A DNA stretch of 64,000 bases from Synechococcus sp. MEDNS5 (lineage in GTDB: Bacteria > Cyanobacteriota > Cyanobacteriia > PCC-6307 > Cyanobiaceae). This document shows positions 29,953-38,255 of this stretch, piece by piece. The stretch spans positions 1,302,001 to 1,366,000 of the forward strand of contig NZ_CP047952.1 of NCBI RefSeq assembly GCF_014279875.1, given 5' to 3'. Positions within the stretch are counted from its first letter, which is position 1. Every line of letters starts with the position of its first letter. The notes under the pieces were generated by a model. That model searched no databases and was not told the DNA's origin. It was given only the letters and a program-made list of their open reading frames with translations. Position numbers and translations under genes: made by a program.

Positions 29953-30971
29953 GCCTCGCGCTCCACCACGTGGCAGGTGAGATCAGCCATTCGCGAGCTG
30001 TATCCCCATTCGTTGTCGTACCACGCGAACACCTTCAACTGGGTGCCATCAACAACCATCGTGGACAGCGCATCAATAATCGAACTGCGGTTGTCGTTGG
30101 TGTAATCACAAGACACCAACGGGCGCTCCTCATAACCCAGGATTCCCTGCAGTGAATCTTCTGCAGCTGCTTTAAAGGCTGCATTCACCTGTTCAACCGT
30201 GACGCTTTGCTTGAGCTCGAATACAGCATCGGTAAGGGAACCGTTGAGCAGCGGTACACGCACGGCGTGACCATTGAGCTTGCCCTTGAGCTCAGGGAAG
30301 ATCATCGCGATCGCCTTGGCAGATCCTGTCGTGGTGGGGATCAGAGAGGTGAGGCCGGAGCGGGCCCGGCGCAGATCACTCTTGAAGGCATCGATCGGCA
30401 CCTGGGTGTTGGTGATGTCGTGAATGGTGGTGATCATTCCGTGCTCAATGCCGAAGCTCTCGTGCACCACCTTCACCACCGGCGCCAGGCAGTTGGTGGT
30501 GCAGGAGGCAGCGGTCACCAACCGGTTCTGATCAGGCTCGTAGAGGTGATGGTTGATGCCATAAACAATGTTGAGAGCTTCCGCACCGGCGACGACACCC
30601 TTCACAGGACAAGCCACCACCACGCGCTTCAGCCCAACCTGATCGAAGTAGGGGTTGAGGGTCTCCGGTGTTTTGATCTTGCCGCTGGCCTCGAGCACCA
30701 TTTCCACCCCGCGCTCGGCCCAGGGCACAGCGGTGGGATCTTTCTCACATGACCATGTGAGAAAGGAACCCTCCACAGTGAATCCCTCAGCGCTGCTGCT
30801 GATGCTCCGAGCCCAGCGGCCATGCACCGAGTCGAACTCCAGAAGATGGGCGGCGGTCGCGGCGTCACCGGCTGGGTCATTCACATGAACAAGCTCGATG
30901 CCGGGGCGTCCCCAAAGGGCTCTGAACACAAGGCGACCGATCCGCCCGAAACCATTGATGCCGATCCGCAT
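29949..30971 (-). CDS. gap: Glyceraldehyde-3-phosphate dehydrogenase, ArsJ-associated
   Basis: A 340-residue GAPDH with the NAD motif [20 protein letters not shown], the catalytic cysteine in [14 protein letters not shown], the histidine-containing HDITNTQ, and [10 protein letters not shown] near the end. In ars operons this enzyme uses arsenate in place of phosphate to form 1-arseno-3-phosphoglycerate. The ATG at 30971 (MRIGING) is chosen over one 24 bases upstream. It is immediately upstream of arsJ and divergent from arsR, so arsenate detoxification is its likely role rather than central carbon metabolism. Confidence 0.92.
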   Translation of the reverse strand: MRIGINGFGRIGRLVFRALWGRPGIELVHVNDPAGDAATAAHLLEFDSVHGRWARSISSSAEGFTVEGSFLTWSCEKDPTAVPWAERGVEMVLEASGKIKTPETLNPYFDQVGLKRVVVACPVKGVVAGAEALNIVYGINHHLYEPDQNRLVTAASCTTNCLAPVVKVVHESFGIEHGMITTIHDITNTQVPIDAFKSDLRRARSGLTSLIPTTTGSAKAIAMIFPELKGKLNGHAVRVPLLNGSLTDAVFELKQSVTVEQVNAAFKAAAEDSLQGILGYEERPLVSCDYTNDNRSSIIDALSTMVVDGTQLKVFAWYDNEWGYSSRMADLTCHVVEREA

Positions 30972-31092
30972 GGGACTGTGCCGTGCATTCACCAAATAAA
31001 CTTGATCAGTCGCGTGTCATTCCGCAAGTGCCTGGATCACACAAAGCGTTTCACCGGCACCGCTAACGTTGAAACCAGCTGTTGCCTCGCCG

Positions 31093-31425
31093 ATGCCATC
31101 CATCGAGGCCACGCAACACCCTCTCAGGGCAACGCAAGCCTGCAGCCTTCTCAAGGCTCTGTCTGATCCCCTGCGCCTCCAGGTTCTTGACCAGCTCTCC
31201 ACCGGTGAGCGCTGCGTCTGCGATCTCACCAGTTCCCTCGCTCTATCCCAGTCGCGCCTCTCCTTTCACCTCAAGGTGATGAAAGAAGCAGGACTACTCA
31301 GTGATCGTCAGAGCGGACGGTGGGTGTATTACCGCATCCGGCCGCAAGCACTGGATGCCTTGCAAAATTGGCTCAAGGAACTCACCCGCTCCTGTGAAAC
31401 CCCTGCAAGCAGCTGCGCTGAATAA
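31093..31425 (+). CDS. arsR: ArsR/SmtB family arsenic-responsive repressor
   Basis: A 110-residue winged-helix repressor. The core reads LLKALSDPLRLQVLDQLSTG, ERCVCDLTSSLALSQSRLSF and HLKVMKEAGLLSDRQSGRWV. Cysteines 41 and 43 in the ERCVCDL helix match the arsenite-binding site, and the C-terminal SCETPASSCAE supplies two more that could complete a three-coordinate site. It is divergent from the gap-arsJ operon and presumably represses both. The ATG at 31093 fits the family; a TTG at 31069 lies upstream. Confidence 0.92.
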   Translation: MPSIEATQHPLRATQACSLLKALSDPLRLQVLDQLSTGERCVCDLTSSLALSQSRLSFHLKVMKEAGLLSDRQSGRWVYYRIRPQALDALQNWLKELTRSCETPASSCAE

Positions 31426-31430
31426 GGCCG

Positions 31431-32054
31431 ATGGAGCGTTTCAGTGACGATGCACGGTTGTTCTTCCCGGCAACGCAGCGCAATGTACACGCGATCGGAG
31501 ACGTACTGGCCGACGCCCTCCCTGCCGATGGACTCATCCTCGAACTGGCCAGCGGATCGGGAGAACACGGCGTTGCCTTCCAACAGCGATTTCCCAGGAT
31601 CACCTGGCAATGCAGCGATCCAGACCCCGACCACTGCCTCAGCATCAGCGCCTGGATTGCCCACACGGAGCTGACGTCTGCCATGCCACAACCTCTGGCC
31701 TTGGATGTGTGTGCACCCGACTGGGTGCATGATCTGCCGACTGCACCGGCCATGGTTGTGGCCGTGAACCTGCTGCATATTTCTCCCTGGGAGTGCACGC
31801 AGGCCCTGATGTACGGCTCAGCTCGACACTTATCCCCCGGCGGCCGCCTCTTGATCTACGGGCCATTTCGCGTTGAAGGGGAGCATGTGAGCGAAAGCAA
31901 TCAAAACTTCGACGACTCGCTGAGAGAACGCAATCCGAGCTGGGGGGTGCGCGATCAAGAAGCCGTGATTGCAGAAGCCCAAAGGGCAGGACTCTCTCTT
32001 CAAGACATTCGCTCGATGCCATCAAACAACAGAATCATCCTTTTTGAGCGATAG
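31431..32054 (+). CDS. DUF938 family, SAM-methyltransferase-like protein
   Basis: A 207-residue protein with the DUF938 start RLFFPATQRNVHAIGDVLAD and the methyltransferase-like motif I LILELASGSGEHGVAFQQRF. Motif II is represented by MVVAVNLLHISPWECTQALM, and GGRLLIYGPFRVEGEHVSES follows. A Rossmann methyltransferase fold is likely; the substrate is unknown. It begins 5 bases after arsR, so it is probably co-transcribed with it and could be part of the arsenic response, but that is inference. Confidence 0.82.
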   Translation: MERFSDDARLFFPATQRNVHAIGDVLADALPADGLILELASGSGEHGVAFQQRFPRITWQCSDPDPDHCLSISAWIAHTELTSAMPQPLALDVCAPDWVHDLPTAPAMVVAVNLLHISPWECTQALMYGSARHLSPGGRLLIYGPFRVEGEHVSESNQNFDDSLRERNPSWGVRDQEAVIAEAQRAGLSLQDIRSMPSNNRIILFER

Positions 32055-32069
32055 AAGCTTGCTCTTTTA

Positions 32070-33032
32070 ATGGGAAGCACACTGATTCAGGGCTTGGGCT
32101 TTGTGCTCGTCGTGGTGGCCTGCACGGCCAACGATTCCCTGCAGACCCTGGGGACATTCCTGGTCAGCAATCGGGGACGAACACCGCTCTGGTTGCAAGT
32201 GCTCTGGATCTGCCTGGCAACGGCAGCAATCCTGATTTTTGGATGGATCAGGTATCACGGCGATCCGGCATGGGATCGACTGGGATCATTCCCTCCGCCG
32301 GACGCATTCAGCTGGTTTTATCTGATCCCACCGCTAACGATTGCAGCACTGACCTGGTGGGGAGCTCCGATCGGAACCTCAATCCTGGTGCTCTCTGCAT
32401 TTGCACCGATGCAGACCACGGCGCTTGTGAAGACTTCAGCACTGGGATACCTGTTCTCACTGGTTATCAGCCTGCTGCTCTATGGGCTGGGGCTCTGGCT
32501 GCTGGAGCAACAGTTCAGCCGCAGCAATAAACCTGCTTCAACAACGCTGCCGAAACGGTGGGTCGTTCTGCAGTGGTTGAGTACAGCCTGGCTGTGGTGT
32601 CAGTGGATGATTCAAAACGCCGCCAGCCTGTATGTGTATCTGCCGAGGCGATTGAGCCTCGCGGAACTCTTTTTAAGCATTGCCGTGATCTGCGCGGCCC
32701 TCGCCCTGATCTTTGCCTGGGGAGGTGGACCAATCCAAAGCATCATTCGTCGCAAGATCAATATCCACGACATCCGATCCGCAACATTGATCGACCTCGT
32801 GTTCGGAATGATTTTGTTCACCAGGGCACTCAGCATGTCGATGATTCCCCTGAGCACCACCTGGGTGTTCCTTGGCTTACTGGCCGGTCGGGAGCTGGCC
32901 CTGGTGGCAAGGCTGCATCAATCCTCCCCAGGGCACGCCATCAAACAACTGGTCAGAGATCTGTTCAAAGCCAGCGTCGGCGTTGGCGTGAGTATTGCCG
33001 TGGCGTCTTCTCTGCAACTGGTCTTGATGTAA
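32070..33032 (+). CDS. Conserved membrane protein, PiT-like N-terminus
   Basis: A 320-residue protein with about eight hydrophobic helices. The N-terminal segment GFVLVVVACTANDSLQTLGT recalls the GANDxANSxGT motif of PiT phosphate permeases, although only one copy is present and the rest is not clearly PiT-like. A true PiT carrier has a second repeat of this motif in its C-terminal half; a weak counterpart might be DVIDL-type spacing near residue 235, which is not convincing. It starts 15 bases after the DUF938 gene, at the end of the ars-linked run. No function is assigned. Confidence 0.6.
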   Translation: MGSTLIQGLGFVLVVVACTANDSLQTLGTFLVSNRGRTPLWLQVLWICLATAAILIFGWIRYHGDPAWDRLGSFPPPDAFSWFYLIPPLTIAALTWWGAPIGTSILVLSAFAPMQTTALVKTSALGYLFSLVISLLLYGLGLWLLEQQFSRSNKPASTTLPKRWVVLQWLSTAWLWCQWMIQNAASLYVYLPRRLSLAELFLSIAVICAALALIFAWGGGPIQSIIRRKINIHDIRSATLIDLVFGMILFTRALSMSMIPLSTTWVFLGLLAGRELALVARLHQSSPGHAIKQLVRDLFKASVGVGVSIAVASSLQLVLM

Positions 33033-33143
33033 CCCCTGCATTGCCCCGGCGAACAGAGCCACCACACAGCCACTTCAGAGATACCTCACAGTTGCCCCAC
33101 AGTCACTCTGAGCTAGGATCAACACATTCAGCCGTCCCGAGCA

Positions 33144-33380
33144 ATGGCCGTCCCCCGGGAAAACCAGGTGAAGTTGACGGTCTCCGTTCCGCCAAGCCTG
33201 CACGTGCTGCTGCGCAGCTGGGCCCTGTGCGAGGGCCGAGAACTCACCAGCGTTGTTTTGCAATGCGTTGAATTGTCGGTACGTCAACTGAAAAGCAACG
33301 GTTCCATTCCCGCCGGTGCGATCCGCAATTACGAAATGGCATGCGAAGAGCGCCTGACCGCCGGAGGTGCCCTGTCATGA
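33144..33380 (+). CDS. Ribbon-helix-helix-like small protein
   Basis: A 78-residue protein. Residues 7-48 (NQVKLTVSVPPSLHVLLRSW and RELTSVVLQCVELSVRQL) fit the pattern of a beta ribbon followed by two helices, as in CopG/Arc-type DNA-binding proteins. The C-terminus is variable. It overlaps the next gene by 4 bases (ATGA). It may be the DNA-binding member of a two-gene unit; this resembles toxin-antitoxin organisation but no toxin family was recognised. Confidence 0.6.
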   Translation: MAVPRENQVKLTVSVPPSLHVLLRSWALCEGRELTSVVLQCVELSVRQLKSNGSIPAGAIRNYEMACEERLTAGGALS

Positions 33381-33781
33381 CCTTCGAGCAAGCCACCCTT
33401 GAGCAGGCCTTGTTGGCACCGTGCATGGAAGCGGTGATCGCCGTGACTGAGCGGTATCAATTTCTGGAGGATCACCAGGGAGCACGTGTTTTCACTGCTT
33501 ACCGGGAGATCGACCACGTGATCCAGCTCGGCTTCAGTGAAGACCTCAGTGGGCAAACCCGAATTGATCTTGAGGAACGGGGGTTTCAAATTCTGGAAGA
33601 GCGGGAGGGAACCCGACGAGAACATCGCTTGTTGATGCTCACCTTGAAGGAAATTGGCTACGCGCCTCAGTACAGCGATGGGTATTACCAGGCTTCAAAA
33701 GGCCTGCTGCGCCATCTCAGAAATCTGGGATGGCCCCTTGGTGAGCTTGCTCAACTGCTCAACAGCCAGCGCACTCACTGA
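33377..33781 (+). CDS. Hypothetical protein, partner of RHH-like gene
   Basis: A 134-residue soluble protein (MTFEQATLEQALLAPCMEAV, YQFLEDHQGARVFTAYREID, RREHRLLMLTLKEIGY, LGWPLGELAQLLNSQRTH). The ATG at 33377 overlaps the previous stop, and an in-frame extension to 33341 is rejected. No family was recognised. The length of both and the strict coupling argue for a joint function. Confidence 0.55.
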   Translation: MTFEQATLEQALLAPCMEAVIAVTERYQFLEDHQGARVFTAYREIDHVIQLGFSEDLSGQTRIDLEERGFQILEEREGTRREHRLLMLTLKEIGYAPQYSDGYYQASKGLLRHLRNLGWPLGELAQLLNSQRTH

Positions 33782-34053
33782 TCACGCCGACGGCGGCGGA
33801 TTCCGCGACCGATGAAATCACAATCCAAGGGGGAGAGCTCACCGGTTCTGCAGGCTTGATCCAGCACGGCCTGCCGCTGGGATGGAGTCTGGGCATCGTG
33901 CTTTTCAAGAACATCCCGCACAGCAGGTGTAATCAGTCGCTGGCGTTGAAGCTCATCCAATGATTGAGCCCGTGCAGGCGAACTCCAACCAAGAACCTCG
34001 GTGCTGATCAGTGCCCCCACCATCAACGCCAACCAAAGCGAGCGAATCAGCAT
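33775..34053 (-). CDS. Hypothetical secreted protein
   Basis: A 92-residue protein with a signal peptide (MLIRSLWLALMVGALISTEV, cleavage likely after SPARA). The mature part is about 63 residues, helical (SLDELQRQRLITPAVRDVLE), with two cysteines (QACRTG and LDCDFIG) and a strongly basic end (RRRRRD). The ATG at 34053 starts the signal peptide; an upstream reading exists. The function is unknown. It converges with the 134-residue gene and overlaps it by 7 bases. Confidence 0.6.
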   Translation of the reverse strand: MLIRSLWLALMVGALISTEVLGWSSPARAQSLDELQRQRLITPAVRDVLEKHDAQTPSQRQAVLDQACRTGELSPLDCDFIGRGIRRRRRDQ

Positions 34054-34064
34054 GTCGCCTCGAC

Positions 34065-34310
34065 TCAGAAGGTGTCTCCGATGCCTGGGCCATACCAACC
34101 GTCTGGCCAGAAATCATCGTCGTAATCCACACTCCACTGATCCTTGGGAATGGGCCCCGATGAGGGTTGCGTCCCATCCAGACAGCCATCAGCGGTGGTG
34201 AAACCACTGGAAAACGCTTCACAGGTCACCGGATCCTGCTGCGCCAGGGCTGGCACCGCCTGAAGTGCGGCGACCAAGACAACAACAAACACGCGCATGC
34301 CTGATCTCAT
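34065..34310 (-). CDS. Hypothetical secreted protein
   Basis: An 81-residue protein with a signal peptide (MRSGMRVFVVVLVAALQAVP, cleavage after ALA). The mature part has two cysteines (PVTCEAFSSG and DGCLDGTQPS) and an acidic, aromatic tail with VDYDDDFWPDGWYG. It sits 11 bases upstream of the 92-residue secreted gene on the same strand. No family was recognised. Confidence 0.55.
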   Translation of the reverse strand: MRSGMRVFVVVLVAALQAVPALAQQDPVTCEAFSSGFTTADGCLDGTQPSSGPIPKDQWSVDYDDDFWPDGWYGPGIGDTF

Positions 34311-34333
34311 AACTCCAGCAATTCTGATGGGCC

Positions 34334-35014
34334 TCAGGTCCAGGTGAGCTGTGCCTGCAACTCCAGACCTGCCCAGCGTTGGAGCGCATCCCACGACCGA
34401 ACCCGCTGCTCAATCCAGTGATGCCCGGCAGTGTTGAGATGGATGCCGTCAGGCTCAATCCATCCCAGCCAACCCGGTTCTGTCTGCATGGCCGCGTGAA
34501 GAGGCAAGAAGGGGACATCTACTTCGAGGCAGGCCTCTTCAATCTGAGCTTCATGCACGGCAATGTCGTTGTTGCTGTACCAGAGACAGTCAGCAAATGG
34601 CATCACCTGTTCATCCACCGGCGACAGTCCCAGAACAAACACCTGGGTTCGAGCCCTCATGGCATGAAGCATCTGTTCGAACCCGAAGCGCAAGGCTTGA
34701 GCATCAAGCGGCTGCCGGCCGTCGGCACGCCCAACCCTGGCGGAATCGTTGAGGCCTACTGCCACCAGCAAAGCCTTCGGATATTGGCGTCGCAGCTCAC
34801 CGCGACAGGCCCACTCAGCTTCCCATCGTTGCGACACCGACTCGAGCCCGTCACCGCGAACCCCCAGTGGATAGATCACAGGTGCATCCGGGAGCGCCAT
34901 CCAGGAACGCCTTAACCGTTCGCACCAGCCGCCACCCTCGGTGTCTCCCCAACCGACCACGCCGCTATCACCAATCACCACCAGTTGACGGGGATGGCGC
35001 ATGGATTCAGTCAC
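34334..35014 (-). CDS. GDSL/SGNH-type lipase or esterase
   Basis: A 226-residue hydrolase. Block I is LVVIGDSGVVGWGDTEGGGW with the nucleophilic serine in GDS. Block III is LLVAVGLNDSARVG with the oxyanion asparagine. Block V is IEPDGIHLNTAGHHWIEQR with the catalytic D-x-x-H. No signal peptide is evident, so it is probably cytoplasmic. It lies 13 bases downstream of the phn-type permease gene and could be the last gene of that operon, perhaps releasing an ester bond from an imported phosphonate or other substrate. That role is inference. Confidence 0.88.
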   Translation of the reverse strand: MTESMRHPRQLVVIGDSGVVGWGDTEGGGWCERLRRSWMALPDAPVIYPLGVRGDGLESVSQRWEAEWACRGELRRQYPKALLVAVGLNDSARVGRADGRQPLDAQALRFGFEQMLHAMRARTQVFVLGLSPVDEQVMPFADCLWYSNNDIAVHEAQIEEACLEVDVPFLPLHAAMQTEPGWLGWIEPDGIHLNTAGHHWIEQRVRSWDALQRWAGLELQAQLTWT

Positions 35015-35027
35015 TCACAACGGGTGA

Positions 35028-36554
35028 TCAGCTTTGCAGCCAACGGTTCCGACACTGATCACTGAGCCACTCCCCGAGCAGGGTGATCAAGGCGTAGGCC
35101 CCGATCAACACCAAAACAGCATCCCAATGGAACGAACTGAGCGATTCCAGCAACTGCCAGCCCAGTCCACTTCCACCGATCAGGCCCACCACAACGGTCT
35201 CCCGCAGGATCACATCACTGCGATAGGCCCCATAAGCCAGATATCCGGGGCTACGCGGCGTGAACAGGCCATAGAGCCAGCTGAGCCGTGCCGTAGCGCC
35301 CAACGCGTCCATGGCCTGCTGTTGATCAGCAGGCTGCTGCTCAAGTTCCTCGCGCAACAGACGTCCCATCACCCCACCGTTATGTAATCCGAGCGCCAAC
35401 GCACCGATCGCAAGGGTTGGACGGTTGCTCAGCAGCAGAAGCAACACAGTGAGCGGTGGGGGGATGAGACGCACGAGAGCCCAAACAGCGTTGAAAACGA
35501 CCTGCCACGGCCGCGAAGGGACCAACAACATCGCCAGCGGAGGCAGTCCAATTGCAATCCCAGCGGCCAGCACTGTGAGCAGGAGCGTCTCAGAGATCAG
35601 CCGCCACCAGGGAAGTTCCGCAGCCGCCTGCGTGAGACCACTCCAGTCCGGAAATGCCAGTCCCTGCCAGACGACACTGCCGGAATCCGGCAGCAACTCA
35701 TGGAGCCAGATACTTCCTGTGATTACCGCCAAAATCACGCCGGCGAGGAAGAGACACAGGCGCCGCTGGCCTGCCTGGGCCTGGCGGGATCGACGTCGCC
35801 AAAGCGTGAGCAGGACCTCCAGAGAAACACTGAGAAGGCCCAGCAACCAAAGCCCACTCCAAAGCTCCCGGAACTGCAGAGACTGCAGGCTGAGTTGCAG
35901 ATCAGTGCCCAGGCCACCCAGGCCAAAGACACCCAGCAGCGTGGCACTTCGCAACGCGCACTCCAGCCGATACCCGCCATAACTCACCAACACCGTGCCC
36001 ATGGCGGGGGACAGTGCAGTGCAACAGGCTGCAAGGGGAGGCGCACCGCCCTGCAGCAGAGCCTGAAGCCTGGATGGATCAAGGGCATCCAGCTGGTCGC
36101 GCCAAACGCGAGCGACCAGGGCCGCATAGGGAATCGTGATTGCCGCGACCGCCACCCAGGGATGCAGGCCGAGAACCTGCAGGAGCAGAAGTCCCCAGAT
36201 CAGTTCGTGCACTGATCGAGGCAGTGCCAGGGAACGGCGAAGGATCCACGCTGGCCAGGTTGGCCAACTCCAGGTCTGCATGAGCCGTTCTGAGGCAAAG
36301 CACCCAAGCAGCACCCCAAGAACCAGGCTGAGACTCCATCCAGCCAAAGCCATCGCCAGCGTGACCTGCAGAGCTCTCAACAGAGCTTTGAGCAGCAGTG
36401 GGTCAAGGGACGGATGCACCGCTGCAGAGGCAAATGCCGTCAAGATCTCAACGCCACCGGCGTGAATCCCAGCGAGAACGGTGATCAAGACCGGCAGCAG
36501 TGCCAGGGCTGGCAGCAGCGCGAGCGCGGGTGAACTGAGCCGGGGCAGAGCCAT
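35028..36554 (-). CDS. phnE: Phosphonate-type ABC transporter permease, two fused PhnE domains
   Basis: A 508-residue permease with 10-12 hydrophobic helices. Two ABC-permease loops are visible: DALDPSRLQALLQGGAPPLA near residue 168 and MDALGATARLSWLYGLFTPR near residue 425. This means one polypeptide holds two PhnE-like halves instead of a homodimer of ~270-residue subunits. The C-terminal half continues with VILRETVVVGLIGGSGLGWQ. It is translationally coupled to phnC (TGATG). Neither a C-P lyase nor a phosphonatase gene is in the window. Confidence 0.88.
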   Translation of the reverse strand: MALPRLSSPALALLPALALLPVLITVLAGIHAGGVEILTAFASAAVHPSLDPLLLKALLRALQVTLAMALAGWSLSLVLGVLLGCFASERLMQTWSWPTWPAWILRRSLALPRSVHELIWGLLLLQVLGLHPWVAVAAITIPYAALVARVWRDQLDALDPSRLQALLQGGAPPLAACCTALSPAMGTVLVSYGGYRLECALRSATLLGVFGLGGLGTDLQLSLQSLQFRELWSGLWLLGLLSVSLEVLLTLWRRRSRQAQAGQRRLCLFLAGVILAVITGSIWLHELLPDSGSVVWQGLAFPDWSGLTQAAAELPWWRLISETLLLTVLAAGIAIGLPPLAMLLVPSRPWQVVFNAVWALVRLIPPPLTVLLLLLSNRPTLAIGALALGLHNGGVMGRLLREELEQQPADQQQAMDALGATARLSWLYGLFTPRSPGYLAYGAYRSDVILRETVVVGLIGGSGLGWQLLESLSSFHWDAVLVLIGAYALITLLGEWLSDQCRNRWLQS

Positions 36555-37312
36555 CACAGTGCGTAGAGATCCCGAAGCTCCCCAGGCGTCACTGCCCTTG
36601 CCGGTGCGTCGATCACCAGGCGCCCATCCCGCAGGGCGAGAACCCGGTCAAAGCGAAGGATCAGATCCGGTCGATGCAACGACACCAACACCGCTTCCGC
36701 ACCGTGGGCGAGGGAGCCATCAGCATCTTGTTCCAGAAGGCGATCGAGCACTTCGGCGGCAATGGCTGGGTCCAGACTGGCCAAAGGCTCATCGGCAAGA
36801 ACCAGAGATGGTTGTTGCCGGAACAACCGAGCCAGGGCAACCCGTTGTCGCTGACCACCCGACAGCTGCTGCACGGGCCGATCCAAACCTTCGGAGCCCA
36901 AAACCTGGGGCTCCAATCCAGCCTGACGCAAGCACTGCAGACAGGGCTCAGCGCCGATGGTGAAGAGAAGATTTGCCAACGCCCAGGGAAGCCCACGCCG
37001 ACCAAGCACGCCGGCATTGATGTTCTGCCCAACACTGAGTTCTTCAATCAAACGCAGGTCTTGCCAGAGGGTGCCGATCTCACAACGCTGCCGGCGGTTG
37101 CGTTGCTGAAGACTGCGGCCGCGCCAGAGAACCGTTCCCTCTTGAGGGATCAGAGTGCCATTGATCACGGCAATCAATGAACTCTTGCCGGCGCCGCTGG
37201 GCCCCAGAAGAGCCACACGCTCACCGCTGTGGATCCGCAGCGACAGGCTGGTCAGCCGGTCTCTTTGAGAGCCGGCCAACTGAACCTGTTCAAGCTGGAG
37301 CAGCGAACTCAA
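36554..37312 (-). CDS. phnC: Phosphonate-type ABC transporter ATP-binding protein
   Basis: A 252-residue ATPase. Walker A is GPSGAGKSSL, the signature is LSGGQRQRVALARLFR, Walker B is SLVLADEPLASLDP, and the switch histidine is in LVSLHRPDLI. The overall layout fits PhnC. Its start overlaps the stop of phnD by 4 bases and its stop overlaps the start of phnE, so phnD-phnC-phnE is one operon. A leader-distal C-terminal part ends in TPGELRDLYAL, as expected for the family. Confidence 0.93.
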   Translation of the reverse strand: MSSLLQLEQVQLAGSQRDRLTSLSLRIHSGERVALLGPSGAGKSSLIAVINGTLIPQEGTVLWRGRSLQQRNRRQRCEIGTLWQDLRLIEELSVGQNINAGVLGRRGLPWALANLLFTIGAEPCLQCLRQAGLEPQVLGSEGLDRPVQQLSGGQRQRVALARLFRQQPSLVLADEPLASLDPAIAAEVLDRLLEQDADGSLAHGAEAVLVSLHRPDLILRFDRVLALRDGRLVIDAPARAVTPGELRDLYAL

Positions 37313-38208
37313 CGAATCTTGCCGAGCTGGCGACCCACGGTTTCGATCGGCTTGTACTGGCTGGCATCCGCAGGAATGAAGCGTTTGGCAGCGAACAGCT
37401 CGAGAATCGTGGTCTGGCGGGGGGTGGTTGGCTGTAAAGCCAGAATCGCCTTTTGCAGGCGTGTTGTGAAACCAGAGCCGAAGCGCTGATCAAGATCAGG
37501 GCGAGCCACCCAGTGGTAATCCACATATTCAGGGGTTCGCCAGATCACGGCGACCTTGTCGGTGTTCACCCGCCCCTGCTTCACAGCGGACGCCCAGACC
37601 TGCTCATTCAAAGCACCCGCCTGGTAAGCCCCGCTTTGCACCAAAGCGATGGTGGCGTCATGACTGCCACTGAAGCCCGCCCGGCCTCCGCTGAACTGAC
37701 TGGGAGTAACCCCTGCCTTCGCCAGAAAATGCTGCGGCATCAAACGTCCGGACGTTGAGCTCTCCGATCCGAAGGTGAACCGCTTCCCCCGCAAACTGGC
37801 CAGACCGTTGATGGACTGGATCGGTTGCTGACCAGCTGAAGTGTTGGCGATGAACACACTGCGAAAGCGGGCATCGATATCCCGCTGCGCCAAAACCTTG
37901 GCCCCAGGGGTCTGCAGCCGCGCTTGAACTCCGGTCAGGCCACCGAACCAGACCAGATCAAGGCCTCCGGTCCGGAAGGCACTCACTGCGGCGGGATAAT
38001 TGCTCACCGGCACGTAGCGAACGGTCACCTTCAGACGGTCGCTAAGCTCATCAGCAAGCTGGTCGTAGAGACGATTCAGTCGCTCGGGGTTCTGATCGGG
38101 AATGGCACCGACGCGAAGCGCCGGTTTGGCCATGGACGGCAGGACCGTTACCCCCTGGCAGAGAGACAAAGCCAGAAGGGCGACGGCCCCTCGTTCTCGA
38201 ATGGGCAT
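37309..38208 (-). CDS. phnD: Phosphonate/phosphite ABC transporter substrate-binding protein
   Basis: A 299-residue periplasmic binding protein. A signal peptide covers residues 1-28 (ALLALSLCQGVTVLPSMA). The mature part has the PhnD_Abp signature RVGAIPDQNPERLNRLYDQL, then YVPVSNYPAAVSAFRTGGLD and LVWFGGLTGVQARL. The ligand could be a phosphonate, phosphite or a related phosphorus compound. The ATG at 38208 starts the signal peptide and leaves 47 bases to the upstream aminotransferase gene. A longer reading to 38259 would overlap that gene. Confidence 0.9.
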   Translation of the reverse strand: MPIRERGAVALLALSLCQGVTVLPSMAKPALRVGAIPDQNPERLNRLYDQLADELSDRLKVTVRYVPVSNYPAAVSAFRTGGLDLVWFGGLTGVQARLQTPGAKVLAQRDIDARFRSVFIANTSAGQQPIQSINGLASLRGKRFTFGSESSTSGRLMPQHFLAKAGVTPSQFSGGRAGFSGSHDATIALVQSGAYQAGALNEQVWASAVKQGRVNTDKVAVIWRTPEYVDYHWVARPDLDQRFGSGFTTRLQKAILALQPTTPRQTTILELFAAKRFIPADASQYKPIETVGRQLGKIR

Positions 38209-38255
38209 GAACTGGTTTCTGGTGAAACGATGCTTCGGCAACTGCGAAAAGGGTG

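Noticed and set aside
32070-33032. Calling the membrane gene a PiT phosphate transporter
   Set aside because: Only one N-terminal motif resembles PiT; the second repeat needed for the family is not evident.
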